DNA from: Acidobacteriota bacterium
Lineage (GTDB): Bacteria; Acidobacteriota; Thermoanaerobaculia; UBA5066
Direction of reading: 5' to 3'
Assembly: GCA_029781975.1 (NCBI GenBank)
Contig: JAKOVQ010000014.1
Location: 62,001-126,000, forward strand
Length of the DNA: 64,000 bases
Made by a program: the position numbers and the translations under genes. Shown here one piece after another: positions 37,580 through 46,926 of this stretch. Positions within the stretch are counted from its first letter, which is position 1. Every line of letters begins with the position of its first letter. The notes under the pieces are model-generated. The model had not been told where the DNA came from, made no database searches, and saw only the letters and a list, made by a program, of their open reading frames with translations.

Positions 37580-39037
37580 TCAGCCGCGGGCGAGCTCCTC
37601 CCCCTTCCGGGCGAGGGAGTCGAGGACGGCCTCCACGTCCGCGGCCGTCGTCCGCGGGTTCATCACCGTCGCGCGGAGGACGCGGCGGCCGTCCAGGACC
37701 GTCGTCGTGATCCAGCCGTCGCCCGAGCGGTTGAACGTCTCGCGCAGCGCGAGGTTGAGGGCGTCGAGCCGCTCGCCGGCGAGGCTTCCGTCCCCGGTCC
37801 AGCGGAAGCAGAGGATGTTCGACTCCGGCTCGTGGAGCGCCTCGAAGTCGGGCCGCGCGGCGACGGCGTCGTGGAGCGTGCGGGCGGTCGCGCAGAGCCC
37901 GTCGTAGAGCGCGCCCAGGCCGTCGGCGCCGTAGCGCTGGAGCGCCACCCACACCTTCAGGGCGTCGAGCCGGCGCGAGCACTGGAAGCTCCGGGTCCCC
38001 TGGTCCCAGGCGCGTCCCCCGGCCGCCGCGTGGAAGAGGTAGGGCGCCCGCTGGCGGAAGGCGGCCGTCAGGTCGCCTTCGTCGCGGACGAGGACGACGC
38101 CGGCCGAGAGCGGCATCAGCATCATCTTGTGCGGGTCCCAGGCGAGGGAGCGGGCCCTCTCGACGCCGCGCAGGCGGGACCGGTGCGCGCCCGAGAGGAG
38201 GGCCGACGCGCCGTGGGCCCCGTCGACGTGGAGCCAGATCCCCCGCTCCTCGCACAAGCTCCCGACCGCGTCGAGGTCGTCGAACGACCCGGTCGCCGTC
38301 GACCCCGCCGTCGCCACGACCGCCATCACCTTCCGCCCCCTCGCCTCCTGGCGCGCCAGCTCGGCGGCGAGGGCGTCCACGTCCATCCGGTAGCCCCGCG
38401 AGGCGACGGCCACCGCGTTCTCGACCCCCAGCCCCATCGCCCCGACGGCCCGCGTTACCGCGTAGTGAGCGTGCTCGCCGTGGAGGACCACGGGCGGGTC
38501 GGCGCCGACCCCCTTCGTCCAGGCGTCGGGGAGGGCCGCCGACCGGGCGGCGAGGAGGGCCGTGAACGTCGCCTCCGTCCCGCCGGAGGTGAACGTCCCT
38601 CCTGCCGGCGGGCCGAAGCCCGCGAGGTCGCACATCCACCTCACGACGCGCGCCTCGATCACCGTCCCGACCGGCGACATCTCCCAGACCGCGACCGACT
38701 GGTTGAGGGCGGCGGCGAGCGGCTCGGTCCAGACGGCTGCCGGGAGCGGCGCCGAGACCTGGTGGCCCATCGCCCGCGGGTCGCACAGGTGGTTCGAGTC
38801 GGGGACGACGTCGGCCTCGAGCCGGGCGATCACCTCCGCGAGCGGCCTCCCCCCGGACGGGAGCGGCTCGTCGAAGCGCGCCGCGAGGTCGTCCGGGCCG
38901 AGCGGCGTGGAGACGGGGGGGGCGTGCGTCCGGGTCCGGGCCAGGTAGTCCGTCGCCACGCGGAGGAACGCGCCTGCGGCGTCGGGCTCGGCGTCGGCCT
39001 CGACGGCGGAGAAGACGGGGTGGCGGGAGGGATCCAT
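37580..39037 (-). CDS. PLP-dependent group II decarboxylase
   Basis: A 485-residue fold-type I PLP enzyme of the aromatic-amino-acid/glutamate decarboxylase group. Visible are GTFTSGGTEAT (phosphate-binding), the stacking His191 in HAHYAVTRA, VDGAHG with Asp272 for the pyridine nitrogen, and the Schiff-base Lys304 in WDPHKMML. The family usually decarboxylates L-amino acids (Glu, Tyr, Trp, 2,4-diaminobutyrate), and I cannot pick the substrate. The frame is open upstream to 40819, inside the antisense of the DUF294 gene; the ATG at 39037 begins the homology. It ends three bases from the methyltransferase stop, tail to tail. Confidence 0.9.
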   Translation of the reverse strand: MDPSRHPVFSAVEADAEPDAAGAFLRVATDYLARTRTHAPPVSTPLGPDDLAARFDEPLPSGGRPLAEVIARLEADVVPDSNHLCDPRAMGHQVSAPLPAAVWTEPLAAALNQSVAVWEMSPVGTVIEARVVRWMCDLAGFGPPAGGTFTSGGTEATFTALLAARSAALPDAWTKGVGADPPVVLHGEHAHYAVTRAVGAMGLGVENAVAVASRGYRMDVDALAAELARQEARGRKVMAVVATAGSTATGSFDDLDAVGSLCEERGIWLHVDGAHGASALLSGAHRSRLRGVERARSLAWDPHKMMLMPLSAGVVLVRDEGDLTAAFRQRAPYLFHAAAGGRAWDQGTRSFQCSRRLDALKVWVALQRYGADGLGALYDGLCATARTLHDAVAARPDFEALHEPESNILCFRWTGDGSLAGERLDALNLALRETFNRSGDGWITTTVLDGRRVLRATVMNPRTTAADVEAVLDSLARKGEELARG

Positions 39038-39160
39038 CCGTACCTCGAGGACGGGACGAGGCTCACGGGGCCCCGCCGCCGCCCGGGGACGGTAGCACGC
39101 GCGCGGCCCCCGGCCGGACCCCCGTAGTAATCTGGCCGGAGCACCGCAGCCGGGAGGACC

Positions 39161-41095
39161 ATGGCAGCAGCACCGGACCGCGTGGAGGGGGGCGTGGTGG
39201 AGGGCGTGGCGGAGTTCCTCCTCCGCTTCCCGCCGTTCGAGTTCCTCGAGCCCGCCGACCTCCGCGCTCTCGCCGCGCGCGTCTCCGTCCGCCAGGTCCC
39301 CGCCGGGACCGTCCTCTTCCGGCAGGGAACGCAGCCGGCCGACGAGTTCTACATGGTCCGGCAGGGGACCGTCAGCACCTACCTCGAGGGACCGCCCCGT
39401 CTCCTCGTGGACGTCTGCGACGAGGGCGACCTCTTCGGCGTCCGCCCGCTCATCGCCCGCGAGGCCTACCTGGCGACGGCCGAGGCGAAGGAGGACTCCG
39501 TCCTCTACGTCATCCCGGTCGCCGCCGCCGAGCCTCACCTGAGGTCCAACCCGAAGGTCGCGCTCTACTTCGCGGCCGGCTTCGCCTCGGGCCGGCCGCA
39601 GCAGAGGCGGCGCCTCCCCGGCTCCGGCGAGGCCGCGCGTCCCGCACGGCCGAGGACCGATCCCCTGCCTCTCCTCAACGACACGGTGATCCTCGACGCC
39701 ACGAAGACCGTCCTCACCTGCCCCCCCGTCACCCCCATCCGGGCGGCGGCCGTCGAGATGACCGCACGGGGCTTCGGCTCCATCGTCGTCGCGGACGGCC
39801 CGGGCACGCCGCCTCTCGGCATCATCACCGACCGCGACCTCCGCAGCCAGGTCGTCACGGGCCGGTTCGGAGCGGACGAGCCGGTCACCGCGATCATGAG
39901 CAGCCCGGTGAAGACGGTGCAGCCCGGTATCACGGTAGCCGAGGCGATGATCCAGATGATGAAGCAGAAGGTGCACCACCTCTGCGTCACGAGGGACGGC
40001 ACGCCCGGGACCGGCGTCGTCGGCATGGTCTCCGACCACGACCTCCTCCTCGTCCAGGGCTTCAACCCGGCCGTGATGATCAAGGAGGTCCACCGGACCT
40101 CCTCCGTCGACCAGATGGCGAGGATCCGGCTCCGAGCCGAGGAGCTGATGGAGAAGCACCTCGAGCAGGGGGTGCGGATCTCGCACGTGGCCGGGATGAT
40201 GGGGGCCATCACCGACGCCATCGTCCAGCGTCTCGTGGAGCTCCACCTCGAGCGCGCCGGAGCGCCGCCGCGCGACTTCGCGTGGCTCTCCCTCGGCAGC
40301 CAGGGGCGGGAAGAGCAGCTCCTGAGGACGGACCAGGACCACGCGCTCCTCTACGCGGGCGAGGCCGACCCCGGCGCCCGGGCCTGGTTCCTGGGGCTGG
40401 CCGAGTCCGTCAGCAGCGGACTCGAGGCGTGCGGCTTCCAGGCGGACCCCGCCGGGATCTCGGCCACCAACCCCGAGTGGTGCCTGAGCCTCGCCGACTG
40501 GAAGGGGACGTTCCGCCGCTGGGTCCGCCAGCCGGACGAGCGGAGCATCCTCCTGTCGACGATCTTCTTCGACTACCGCGCCAACGCCGGCGCGGTCGAG
40601 CTGGCCCTCGACCTGTCGCGCTACCTCTACGACGAGCTGTCGAAGGCCTCCTTCTTCCTCCCCTTCCTCACGAAGAGCGCCCTCTCGACCCCTCCCCCGC
40701 TCAGCTTCTTCCGCAACTTCGTCGTCGAGAGCAACGGGGACCACAAGGACCAGTTCGACCTGAAGCTCCGGGCCATGCTCCCTCTCGTCGACACCGCCCG
40801 CATCCTCACCCTCTCCCACGCGGTGGTGGGCGAGAACAACACGTGCAAGCGGTACCGGAAGCTGGCCGAGCTCGAGCCGACCAACCGCGAGCTCTTCGAG
40901 GAGGCGGCCGTCGCCTACGAGATCCTCCTCGGCATCCGTGCGCGCTTCGGCCTCAGGAACAGGAACAGCGGCCGCTACATCGACCCCGACGAGCTGAACA
41001 AGATCGAGCGGCAGACCCTGCGCACCATCTTCGCCGCGGTGAAGGAGCTGCAGGACCTCCTGAGCGTCCGCTTCCAGAGCGACTTCATCCGCTGA
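39161..41095 (+). CDS. cNMP-CBS-DUF294 signalling nucleotidyltransferase (copy 1)
   Basis: A 644-residue protein with four parts. A cyclic-nucleotide-binding fold spans 20-140, with FRQGTQPADEFYMVRQG. Two CBS domains span about 178-305, each with a xxITDRDLR or VSDHDLL turn. A nucleotidyltransferase core has LGSQGREEQLLRTDQDHA at 378-395, the GSxGR...TDQD motif of GlnD-like enzymes. An all-helical DUF294 C-terminal domain follows. The cNMP phosphate-binding loop is degenerate (FGVRPLIAREAYLATA lacks the usual Glu and Arg), so ligand binding is doubtful. In other bacteria the family sits beside acetate-type SSS permeases, as here, where the permease gene is convergent. GGGAGG precedes the ATG. 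Confidence 0.92.
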   Translation: MAAAPDRVEGGVVEGVAEFLLRFPPFEFLEPADLRALAARVSVRQVPAGTVLFRQGTQPADEFYMVRQGTVSTYLEGPPRLLVDVCDEGDLFGVRPLIAREAYLATAEAKEDSVLYVIPVAAAEPHLRSNPKVALYFAAGFASGRPQQRRRLPGSGEAARPARPRTDPLPLLNDTVILDATKTVLTCPPVTPIRAAAVEMTARGFGSIVVADGPGTPPLGIITDRDLRSQVVTGRFGADEPVTAIMSSPVKTVQPGITVAEAMIQMMKQKVHHLCVTRDGTPGTGVVGMVSDHDLLLVQGFNPAVMIKEVHRTSSVDQMARIRLRAEELMEKHLEQGVRISHVAGMMGAITDAIVQRLVELHLERAGAPPRDFAWLSLGSQGREEQLLRTDQDHALLYAGEADPGARAWFLGLAESVSSGLEACGFQADPAGISATNPEWCLSLADWKGTFRRWVRQPDERSILLSTIFFDYRANAGAVELALDLSRYLYDELSKASFFLPFLTKSALSTPPPLSFFRNFVVESNGDHKDQFDLKLRAMLPLVDTARILTLSHAVVGENNTCKRYRKLAELEPTNRELFEEAAVAYEILLGIRARFGLRNRNSGRYIDPDELNKIERQTLRTIFAAVKELQDLLSVRFQSDFIR

Positions 41096-41172
41096 GCCCC
41101 GCGCCGTCGGCGGGTCGGCGCGGCCAGACCGCGGGGGCCGGCAGGCAGCCGGGCGCCAGGGGGAAAGGAAGG

Positions 41173-41202
41173 GGGGAGGCGCCCGGAGCCGGGCGCCTCC
41201 CC
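41173..41202. terminator. Perfect hairpin between the DUF294 and symporter genes
   Basis: GGGGAGGCGCCCGG (41173-41186) and CCGGGCGCCTCCCC (41189-41202) are perfect 14-base arms around AG; sterically a 12-base stem with a six-base loop. It lies between two convergent genes and could terminate both. No T-run. Confidence 0.6.
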
Positions 41203-41215
41203 GACCTGATTCGGG

Positions 41216-43021
41216 CTAGGCGGATTCCCTGGGGTACCGGAGGCTCGCGACCATCTCCTGGACGGGCATCGGGGGCTCCTTCGTCACGAGGGAGACGAGG
41301 GTCAGCACGACGAAGTTGATCACCATGCCGATGCTCCCGATCCCCTCGGGCGAGATGCCGAACCACCAGTGCGCGGCCGTGTTGTCGGCCGGGTTCACGA
41401 ACTTGAAGTAGATGATGTACGCCGCGGTGAAGATGATGCCGGCCGCCATGCCGAGCATCGCGCCTTCCTTCGTGGCCCGCTTCCAGAAGATCCCCGCGAT
41501 GATGACGGGGAAGAAGGACGACGCGGCGAGGCCGAACGCGAAGGCGACGACCTGCGCCACGAAGCCGGGCGGGTGGATGCCGAAGTACCCCGCCACGATG
41601 ACGGCGCCGCCCGCGGCGACCCGGGCGTACATCAGCTCGCTCTTCTCCGTGGTGTTCGGCGCGATGATGTTCTTGATGAGGTCGTGCGAGAAGGCCGAGG
41701 CGATGACGAGGAGGAGGCCCGCCGCCGTCGAGAGCGCGGCGGCGAGGCCGCCCGCCGCGACGAGCGCGATCACCCACGGCGGGAGCTTGGCGATCTCCGG
41801 GTTCGCCAGGACGATGATGTCGTTGTCGATGTAGAGCTCGTTCTTGCTCTTGTCGTCGACCGGGGTCTTGACGACGCGCTCGCCCTGCGGGCCCAGCTCG
41901 ACCTTCCCGCTGGCGTCCTTCGCGAAGGCGACCGCCCCCTTGAAGGCGTTCCCCTTCGCGTACTGGATCTTCCCGTCGCCGTTCTTGTCCTTCCAGGCGA
42001 CGAGCCCCGTCTTCTCCCAGTTCTTGAACCAGGAGGGGGCCTCGCTGTACGAGTGGTCGTTCAGCGTGTGGATCATGTTGAGCCGGGCGAAGGCCGCCAC
42101 GGCCGGGGCCGTCGTGTAGAGGATGGCGATGAAGAGGAGCGCCCAGCCGGCCGAGGCGCGCGCGCCCTTGATGGTCGGCGTCGTGAAGAAGCGGATGATG
42201 ATGTGGGGCAGCCCCGCCGTCCCGACCATCAGCGCCAGGGTGATCATGAAGACGTCGATCTTGCTCTTCGTCCCGCCCGCGGTGTAGGCGCTGAAGCCGA
42301 GGTCGATCTGGACCTGGTTCAGCTTCTCCAGGAGGTGCCCCGTGTCGGTCATGCCGAGGATCTTCAGCCCGCCCTCGCTGAGCGTGCTGCCGTAGCCGAG
42401 CTGCGGGATCGGGTTCCCCGTGAGCATGATCGAGATGAAGATGGCGGGGATCAGGTAGGCGACGATGAGGACGCAGTACTGGGCCACCTGCGTGTAGGTG
42501 ATCCCCTTCATCCCGCCCGTGGTGGCATAGAAGAAGACGATCGCCATGCCGATCAGGACGCCCGTGTTGATCGGGACCTCGAGGAACCTGGAGAAGACGA
42601 TCCCGACGCCGCGCATCTGGCCGGCGACGTAGGTGAACGAGACGAAGATCGCGCACACCACCGCCACGACGCGGGCCGTCTGCGAGTAGTAGCGCTCGCC
42701 CACGAACATCGGGACGGTGTACTTGCCGTACTTCCGGAGGTACGGCGCGAGGAGCATGGCGAGGAGGACGTAGCCTCCCGTCCAGCCCATCAGGTACATC
42801 GAGCCGTCGCGCCCCATGAACGAGATGAGGCCCGCCATCGAGATGAACGACGCCGCGGACATCCAGTCCGCCCCCGTCGCCATCCCGTTGAGGACCGGGT
42901 GGATGTGCTTGGCGGCGACGTAGAAGTCGCCGGTCGTCTTCGCCTTCGCCCAGATCGCGATGCCGATGTAGAGGGCGAACGACAGCCCCACGATGATCCA
43001 GGTCCAAGCCAGGATGTTCAT
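41216..43021 (-). CDS. Sodium:solute symporter, acetate-permease type (large subunit)
   Basis: A 601-residue SSS permease with about 13 membrane helices, of the ActP-like group that pairs with a DUF4212 small subunit. Typical segments: FYVAAKHIHPVLNGMATGADWMSAASFISMAG (read in parts), FVSFTYVAGQMRGVG, and FYATTGGMKGITYTQVAQY. A long insert of charged residues lies near 320-400 between helices. These carriers take up short carboxylates such as acetate with Na+ or H+. It is the second gene of the DUF4212 operon, 102 bases after the DUF4212 stop. It does not form an operon with, but converges on, the DUF294 gene. Confidence 0.93.
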   Translation of the reverse strand: MNILAWTWIIVGLSFALYIGIAIWAKAKTTGDFYVAAKHIHPVLNGMATGADWMSAASFISMAGLISFMGRDGSMYLMGWTGGYVLLAMLLAPYLRKYGKYTVPMFVGERYYSQTARVVAVVCAIFVSFTYVAGQMRGVGIVFSRFLEVPINTGVLIGMAIVFFYATTGGMKGITYTQVAQYCVLIVAYLIPAIFISIMLTGNPIPQLGYGSTLSEGGLKILGMTDTGHLLEKLNQVQIDLGFSAYTAGGTKSKIDVFMITLALMVGTAGLPHIIIRFFTTPTIKGARASAGWALLFIAILYTTAPAVAAFARLNMIHTLNDHSYSEAPSWFKNWEKTGLVAWKDKNGDGKIQYAKGNAFKGAVAFAKDASGKVELGPQGERVVKTPVDDKSKNELYIDNDIIVLANPEIAKLPPWVIALVAAGGLAAALSTAAGLLLVIASAFSHDLIKNIIAPNTTEKSELMYARVAAGGAVIVAGYFGIHPPGFVAQVVAFAFGLAASSFFPVIIAGIFWKRATKEGAMLGMAAGIIFTAAYIIYFKFVNPADNTAAHWWFGISPEGIGSIGMVINFVVLTLVSLVTKEPPMPVQEMVASLRYPRESA

Positions 43022-43123
43022 TGGGTTCTCCCTTCGGTCTTCTGGTTCGTACGTTGCGGCTCGTGGAGCCGGGAGCCCGCGGCCGACGGGCCGGGGCGCG
43101 AGACCATCACCGGGCCGTGAGGC

Positions 43124-43384
43124 CTACTGCTCGTGGACGTCATACTTGATGTCGAGGGCGTTCATCAGCTTGACGTACACGGCGATGAGGATCACGAAGA
43201 TGATCTCGGACCCCTGGTTCGCGAACCAGAAGCCAAGCGGGAAGCCGCCGAGCTTCACGGCGTCCAGCTTGTCGGCCAGGATGATCCCGAACAGGTAGGA
43301 GACGACGAACCAGATCCCCAGGAGAATGACGATGTAGGTGAGGTTCTCCTTCCAGTACGCCGATTGGTTTTCTTTCGTAGCCAC
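43124..43384 (-). CDS. DUF4212 symporter small subunit
   Basis: An 86-residue protein with two membrane helices (about 14-37 and 53-75). It matches DUF4212: a KENLTYIVILLGIWFVVSYLFGI helix followed by FPLGFWFANQGSEIIFVILI. The family is the small partner of SSS acetate-type symporters and is found just ahead of them, as here. The GTG start at 43384 has AGGAGG about six bases upstream. Confidence 0.93.
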   Translation of the reverse strand: MATKENQSAYWKENLTYIVILLGIWFVVSYLFGIILADKLDAVKLGGFPLGFWFANQGSEIIFVILIAVYVKLMNALDIKYDVHEQ

Positions 43385-43618
43385 GCGACTCCTCCTTCTT
43401 CCCTTCCGAATTACCCGTTCACCGGGGTGAGAGACGGAGACTCCGGGGAACCGCCGCCGCGGATCCCGCCCCGCGCACGGGACGGGACCACCGGGGGGCG
43501 CTTCGAGGGTGACGCCCGGCGCCGTCCACGGCAGGCCGGCGCGGCCCGGACCGGGGCGGACGACCCGATCCCGCCCGGGCCTTCCCGAAGGCCGAAGCGC
43601 CAGCCGAGGGGAGGAGCG

Positions 43619-43870
43619 TCACGCTCGGTCCACCTGGTACGAGCCCGTCGGCCGGTCGGGCCGCGGGCGCGGGCTCTCGAAGCCCCCTCCCGGCGAAGAC
43701 GGAAGAAAGCGTCCCTCGGCCCGTTCCGGCCGGCCGGGAACCACCTCCACTCGAACGTCGCGGGAGGAACGAGAAAGGAAGGAAGGGGACCCGACGCCCG
43801 GAGCCGCTGGAGAAGCCTCCGCCCGGCTCACCCCGGGCGAGTGGTTCGGCTCCTGCCTGCGGTACTCCAT
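43619..43870 (-). other. Possible leader ORF with Shine-Dalgarno in a hairpin loop
   Basis: An 83-codon frame with a strong AAAGGAG seven bases before its ATG at 43870. The Shine-Dalgarno sits inside GGAAAGGAGTTTCC, where GGAAA and TTTCC can pair and leave GGAG in the loop. The first 18 codons (MEYRRQEPNHSPGVSRAE) end almost only in G or C, as real genes here do. Later codons do not, and the protein is low-complexity, so at most the first part looks coding. It could be a leader peptide or chance. Confidence 0.3.
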
Positions 43871-43935
43871 GAGGAAACTCCTTTCCGGGGTTTTCTCCCG
43901 ATGGCTACCAGGCGTCGACTGGAATTGCGCGGCCG

Positions 43936-43964
43936 ATATTTTCTCGGGCCACCGCGAATGTCAA
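43936..43964 (-). promoter_or_regulatory. Sigma-70-type promoter upstream of the symporter operon
   Basis: On the minus strand TTGACA (43964-43959), a 17-base spacer and AAATAT (43941-43936). Transcription would begin near 43929, giving a leader of about 545 bases before the DUF4212 gene. Confidence 0.6.
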
Positions 43965-44448
43965 GCGCGACGGGGGCATTCTTATTCAGGGAGGTGCAAA
44001 CGCGTCGCTCCGGCAGGCTCCTGCGTTAACGCGAGTTTCGCGCGTCAAAGCCTCTGATCCACGCGGGTCTCTGCGCTTGGCCCCCCACGTTTTACGGTCG
44101 GGAGCCGCCCTTCGAGACCGACCCTCGCCGCTTCGGGCACCAACCGTCGCCGGGTCGTCCGCGGCGGAGCCGGCCTTCCGGAACGTGACCCCCGTCACCG
44201 ACAGGCGGGTGACGAACGGTTTCAATGCTGTCCATCCGGGAGCCATCGGGAGGTCCGACGCGGGCCGCCCCGGGGAGGGGGCTCGCCTGGGGCTCGACGG
44301 CTCCGCGGACCCGGCCGATCCGGGCGACGCCCGGAACCCCCGCCTCATCACCGGCCCCCGCGCGGCGTAGACTCGTCGATTGCCGGCGGGCGCGCCCCCG
44401 GGACGGGGCGTTGCCCCTCCTGGACCGGACCGGCTCAAAGGAGGCACC

Positions 44449-45654
44449 ATGCTGTCCTTCGCGATCCTGGCGGCGACCCTTGCCGCCGCGCCCCCCCTCA
44501 CGGCGCCCGCTCCGGAGCGGTCCAACGCCCTCGCGTTCGAGAACGGCGCCATCCTCCTCTCGGACGGCGGGAGCTACGGCTCGGAGCTGTCGGGCTGGTC
44601 CGCCTGGCACCTGACCGACGGAGACGAGGAGCAGGGATGGTGCTCCCCCGAGGGGAAGCCGACGGGGCTCGCCTTCGTCTGGGACCTCGACACCACCTGG
44701 CGCCTCGACACCTTCGCCGTCAGCACGAAGCATCTTCAGGAAGCGGGCTACCCCGGGATCTCGGCCAGGACGCTCGAGCTCTGGGCCGGGGACGGGTCCA
44801 CGTTCCGGAAGGTGGGGAGCTTCACGATCGGCAAGGAGGAACGGAAGGAGTTCCCCCTCCCGAAGGGGACCTCCGCCCGGCAGGTGAAGGTCGTCGTCGC
44901 CGCCAATCACGGGAACGCCTCCTTCACCGAGATCGCCGAGCTCGAGCTCTTCGGGGAGCGGACCGGGACGGTGGCCCCTCCGAAGATCGCGGGCGAATAC
45001 ACGACGGAGTTCGGCGCGATGAAGCTCGTCGTGGAGGGCCGGGACGTCTACGGCTGCTACGTCCACGGCGACGGGGCCACGGTGGTCGGGACGCTGGAAG
45101 GGCGCAACGCCCGGGTCACCTGGACCGAGCCCGGTCAGACGGTCCGGAGCGGGCCCGCCACCTTCGCGGTGACGCCCGACGGGAAGAGCCTCGTCGGCGT
45201 CTGGTACGAGGGCGGCACCCTCCGCGGCGCCTGGTCGGGCGAGCGCGCCGCGGCGGGGTCCGCGACGTGCACGCTGCCGAGGAAGGGGGGCCAGCTCGAC
45301 ACCCTCGCGAAGCGGGGCCGGGCCGTCCTCTACGGGATCCGGTTCGACTCGGGCTCCGACGTCCCGCGTCCCGAGTCCGACGCCACGCTCGGCGAGGTGG
45401 CGGCGTTCCTGAAGAAGGAGCCGTCGGTCCGCCTCCTCGTGGAGGGGCACACGGACGCCACGAACACGGACGCCTACAACCTCGACCTCTCGCAGCGGCG
45501 CGCCAAGGCCGTGGTGGCGGCTCTGGTGAAGCGGGGCGTCGACGGCGGCCGGCTGAAGGCGGAAGGGTTCGGCCGGACGAAGCCGGTGGCCGACAACGCG
45601 ACGGCGGCCGGGCGGGCGCTGAACCGCCGCGTGGAGGTCTCGGTCCTGAAGTAG
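44449..45654 (+). CDS. Exported OmpA-like protein with F5/8-type N-terminal domain
   Basis: A 401-residue protein. A signal peptide (AILAATLAAAPPLTAPA) is followed by a discoidin/F5-8-like beta-sandwich (about 30-180; FENGAILLSDGGSYGSELSGW, TWRLDTFAVSTKH), a strand-rich spacer (180-280) and a C-terminal OmpA peptidoglycan-binding domain (about 285-401; EGHTDATNTDAYNLDLSQRR, GGRLKAEGFGRTKPVADN). The OmpA domain would tie the protein to peptidoglycan, and the discoidin-like domain may bind glycans. AAAGGAGG precedes the ATG at 44449. Confidence 0.88.
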   Translation: MLSFAILAATLAAAPPLTAPAPERSNALAFENGAILLSDGGSYGSELSGWSAWHLTDGDEEQGWCSPEGKPTGLAFVWDLDTTWRLDTFAVSTKHLQEAGYPGISARTLELWAGDGSTFRKVGSFTIGKEERKEFPLPKGTSARQVKVVVAANHGNASFTEIAELELFGERTGTVAPPKIAGEYTTEFGAMKLVVEGRDVYGCYVHGDGATVVGTLEGRNARVTWTEPGQTVRSGPATFAVTPDGKSLVGVWYEGGTLRGAWSGERAAAGSATCTLPRKGGQLDTLAKRGRAVLYGIRFDSGSDVPRPESDATLGEVAAFLKKEPSVRLLVEGHTDATNTDAYNLDLSQRRAKAVVAALVKRGVDGGRLKAEGFGRTKPVADNATAAGRALNRRVEVSVLK

Positions 45655-45667
45655 GGCGGCCTCGCCC

Positions 45668-46603
45668 CTACCTGCCCGGGTCGCCGGCCCCGACGCGTTG
45701 CTGGAGCGCCGCGATCGCCTGCAGGGCCCGGGCCTCGAGGAGCGGGCCGGCGCCGTCGAGGAGGTCGAAGGTCCGCTCCAGGTCGTCCTTCGTCCCGAGC
45801 CGGCCGACCAGGAGGATCGCTTCCCCGCGGACGGCCTCCGACCAGCCGGAGTCGGCCGCGACCCTCCGCGCGAAGGCGAGGAGGTCGTCGCCGGGCCCGG
45901 CGTCCATCCGGAGGAACGTCTGAAGGACGAAGCCGGGGAGACCGGCAGCAGCCGACGGCGGGGTCACGTCCGCCTCGACCGCCGCGAGCGCGCGTTGGAG
46001 GTCCGCCCGCGCCGCCTGCAGCCTCCCCAGCTCCGCACCCTGCTGCGACGGATCGGCCGCCCGGCGCCTGACCTCGTCCTCCGCGGCCTCGAAGGCGCCC
46101 GCGAAGGTCCGGTCGTAGAGGTCGCCGGGAGGTCCCGGGGCCCGGAGGCGCTCCGCCACAGGGACCGAGTCGAAGCGCCGGACGAGCTCGGGGACCGCCC
46201 GGGGGCCGAAGGAGGCGAGCGCCTTCGACAGCGCCTCGCGCTCCGCGCCGTCGCGCAGGACCGCCGGCCGCTCGTCGAGCACCCGGAGGAGCTGGCCGAG
46301 GGCCTCGTCCGAGCCGAGCGAGCGGAGGGCGGCGATCCCCTGCACCGTCACCTCCCGGCTCTTCGAGCTCCTCACGGCCGCGCCGAGGCGCTCGACGCCC
46401 GGGGCCGGCGGCGTGACGAGGCTCGACCGGAGCGCCAGAGAGAGCGGCGTCTCGTGCGGCCTCACCTCGACCCGGGCCGCGGCCCAGAGGGCGGCGACCG
46501 GCACCACGAGGCCGCCGACGACGAACTTGACGAATCGCGAGCGGGCGTCGGCCCGGTTGAGGAGCTGCCCCCGTCCGCGCCTCCGCCGGCGAGCGAGCGT
46601 CAT
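45668..46603 (-). CDS. HEAT-like membrane protein; N-terminus probably longer
   Basis: From the ATG at 46603 the protein has 311 residues: one membrane helix (FVVGGLVVPVAALWAAA, about 28-44) and an alpha-helical repeat region of HEAT type. The same frame continues upstream with two convincing membrane helices (GFLLELVLPTALGGAALLFL and GLVVFGVLLLALSLALSI) to about 46858 without any ATG, GTG or TTG. The likely real N-terminus reads ITDNPSSPDPP, where the codon before TDN is ATC (46858-46856). So it either uses a non-standard start or lost its start codon. Function unknown. Confidence 0.7.
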   Translation of the reverse strand: MTLARRRRRGRGQLLNRADARSRFVKFVVGGLVVPVAALWAAARVEVRPHETPLSLALRSSLVTPPAPGVERLGAAVRSSKSREVTVQGIAALRSLGSDEALGQLLRVLDERPAVLRDGAEREALSKALASFGPRAVPELVRRFDSVPVAERLRAPGPPGDLYDRTFAGAFEAAEDEVRRRAADPSQQGAELGRLQAARADLQRALAAVEADVTPPSAAAGLPGFVLQTFLRMDAGPGDDLLAFARRVAADSGWSEAVRGEAILLVGRLGTKDDLERTFDLLDGAGPLLEARALQAIAALQQRVGAGDPGR

Positions 46604-46882
46604 CCTGTCGATCGAGATGCTCAGGGCCAGCGAGAGCGCGAGGAGGAGGACGCCGAAGACGACGAGGCCGGGGACGGTTCGCGGGTCCCAGAAGCGGAGG
46701 CGTCCCGCGAGGAAGAGGAGGGCCGCCCCGCCGAGCGCGGTCGGGAGGACCAGCTCGAGGAGGAAGCCGGCGAGGCCGAGCGTCCGGCCGGGGAGCGCCG
46801 GCGGCCCCGACGAGGCCGGCCGGGCTGGAGGGTCGGGGGAGGAGGGGTTGTCCGTGATCGGTGCGGCCTCGGCTCGCGGCCG

Positions 46883-46888
46883 ATTGTA
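46883..46888 (-). promoter_or_regulatory. -10-like element upstream of the HEAT-like gene
   Basis: TACAAT on the minus strand lies 24 bases before the ATC codon at 46858, placing a transcript start near 46875. This favours translation starting near 46858 over the ATG at 46603. Confidence 0.35.
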
Positions 46889-46926
46889 ATCAACGGCGCG
46901 GGGCTGCCCCTCGTCGCCGCGGGACT

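Larger units (their letters stand above)
43385..44448. other. 1.06-kb intergenic region with the symporter promoter and long leader
   Basis: No conserved gene is visible. The right part carries a plus-strand TAGACT -10-like box at 44368-44373 for the OmpA-like gene and a GCGTTAACGC palindrome at 44023-44032. The left 545 bases appear to be a leader of the DUF4212-symporter mRNA, with an 83-codon frame at its start. Local base composition is lower in GC near 43,900-43,980 than anywhere else in the window. Confidence 0.5.

Noticed and set aside
44023-44032. GCGTTAACGC palindrome as an operator
   Set aside because: It is only ten bases, far from either promoter candidate, and could arise by chance in a 1-kb gap.
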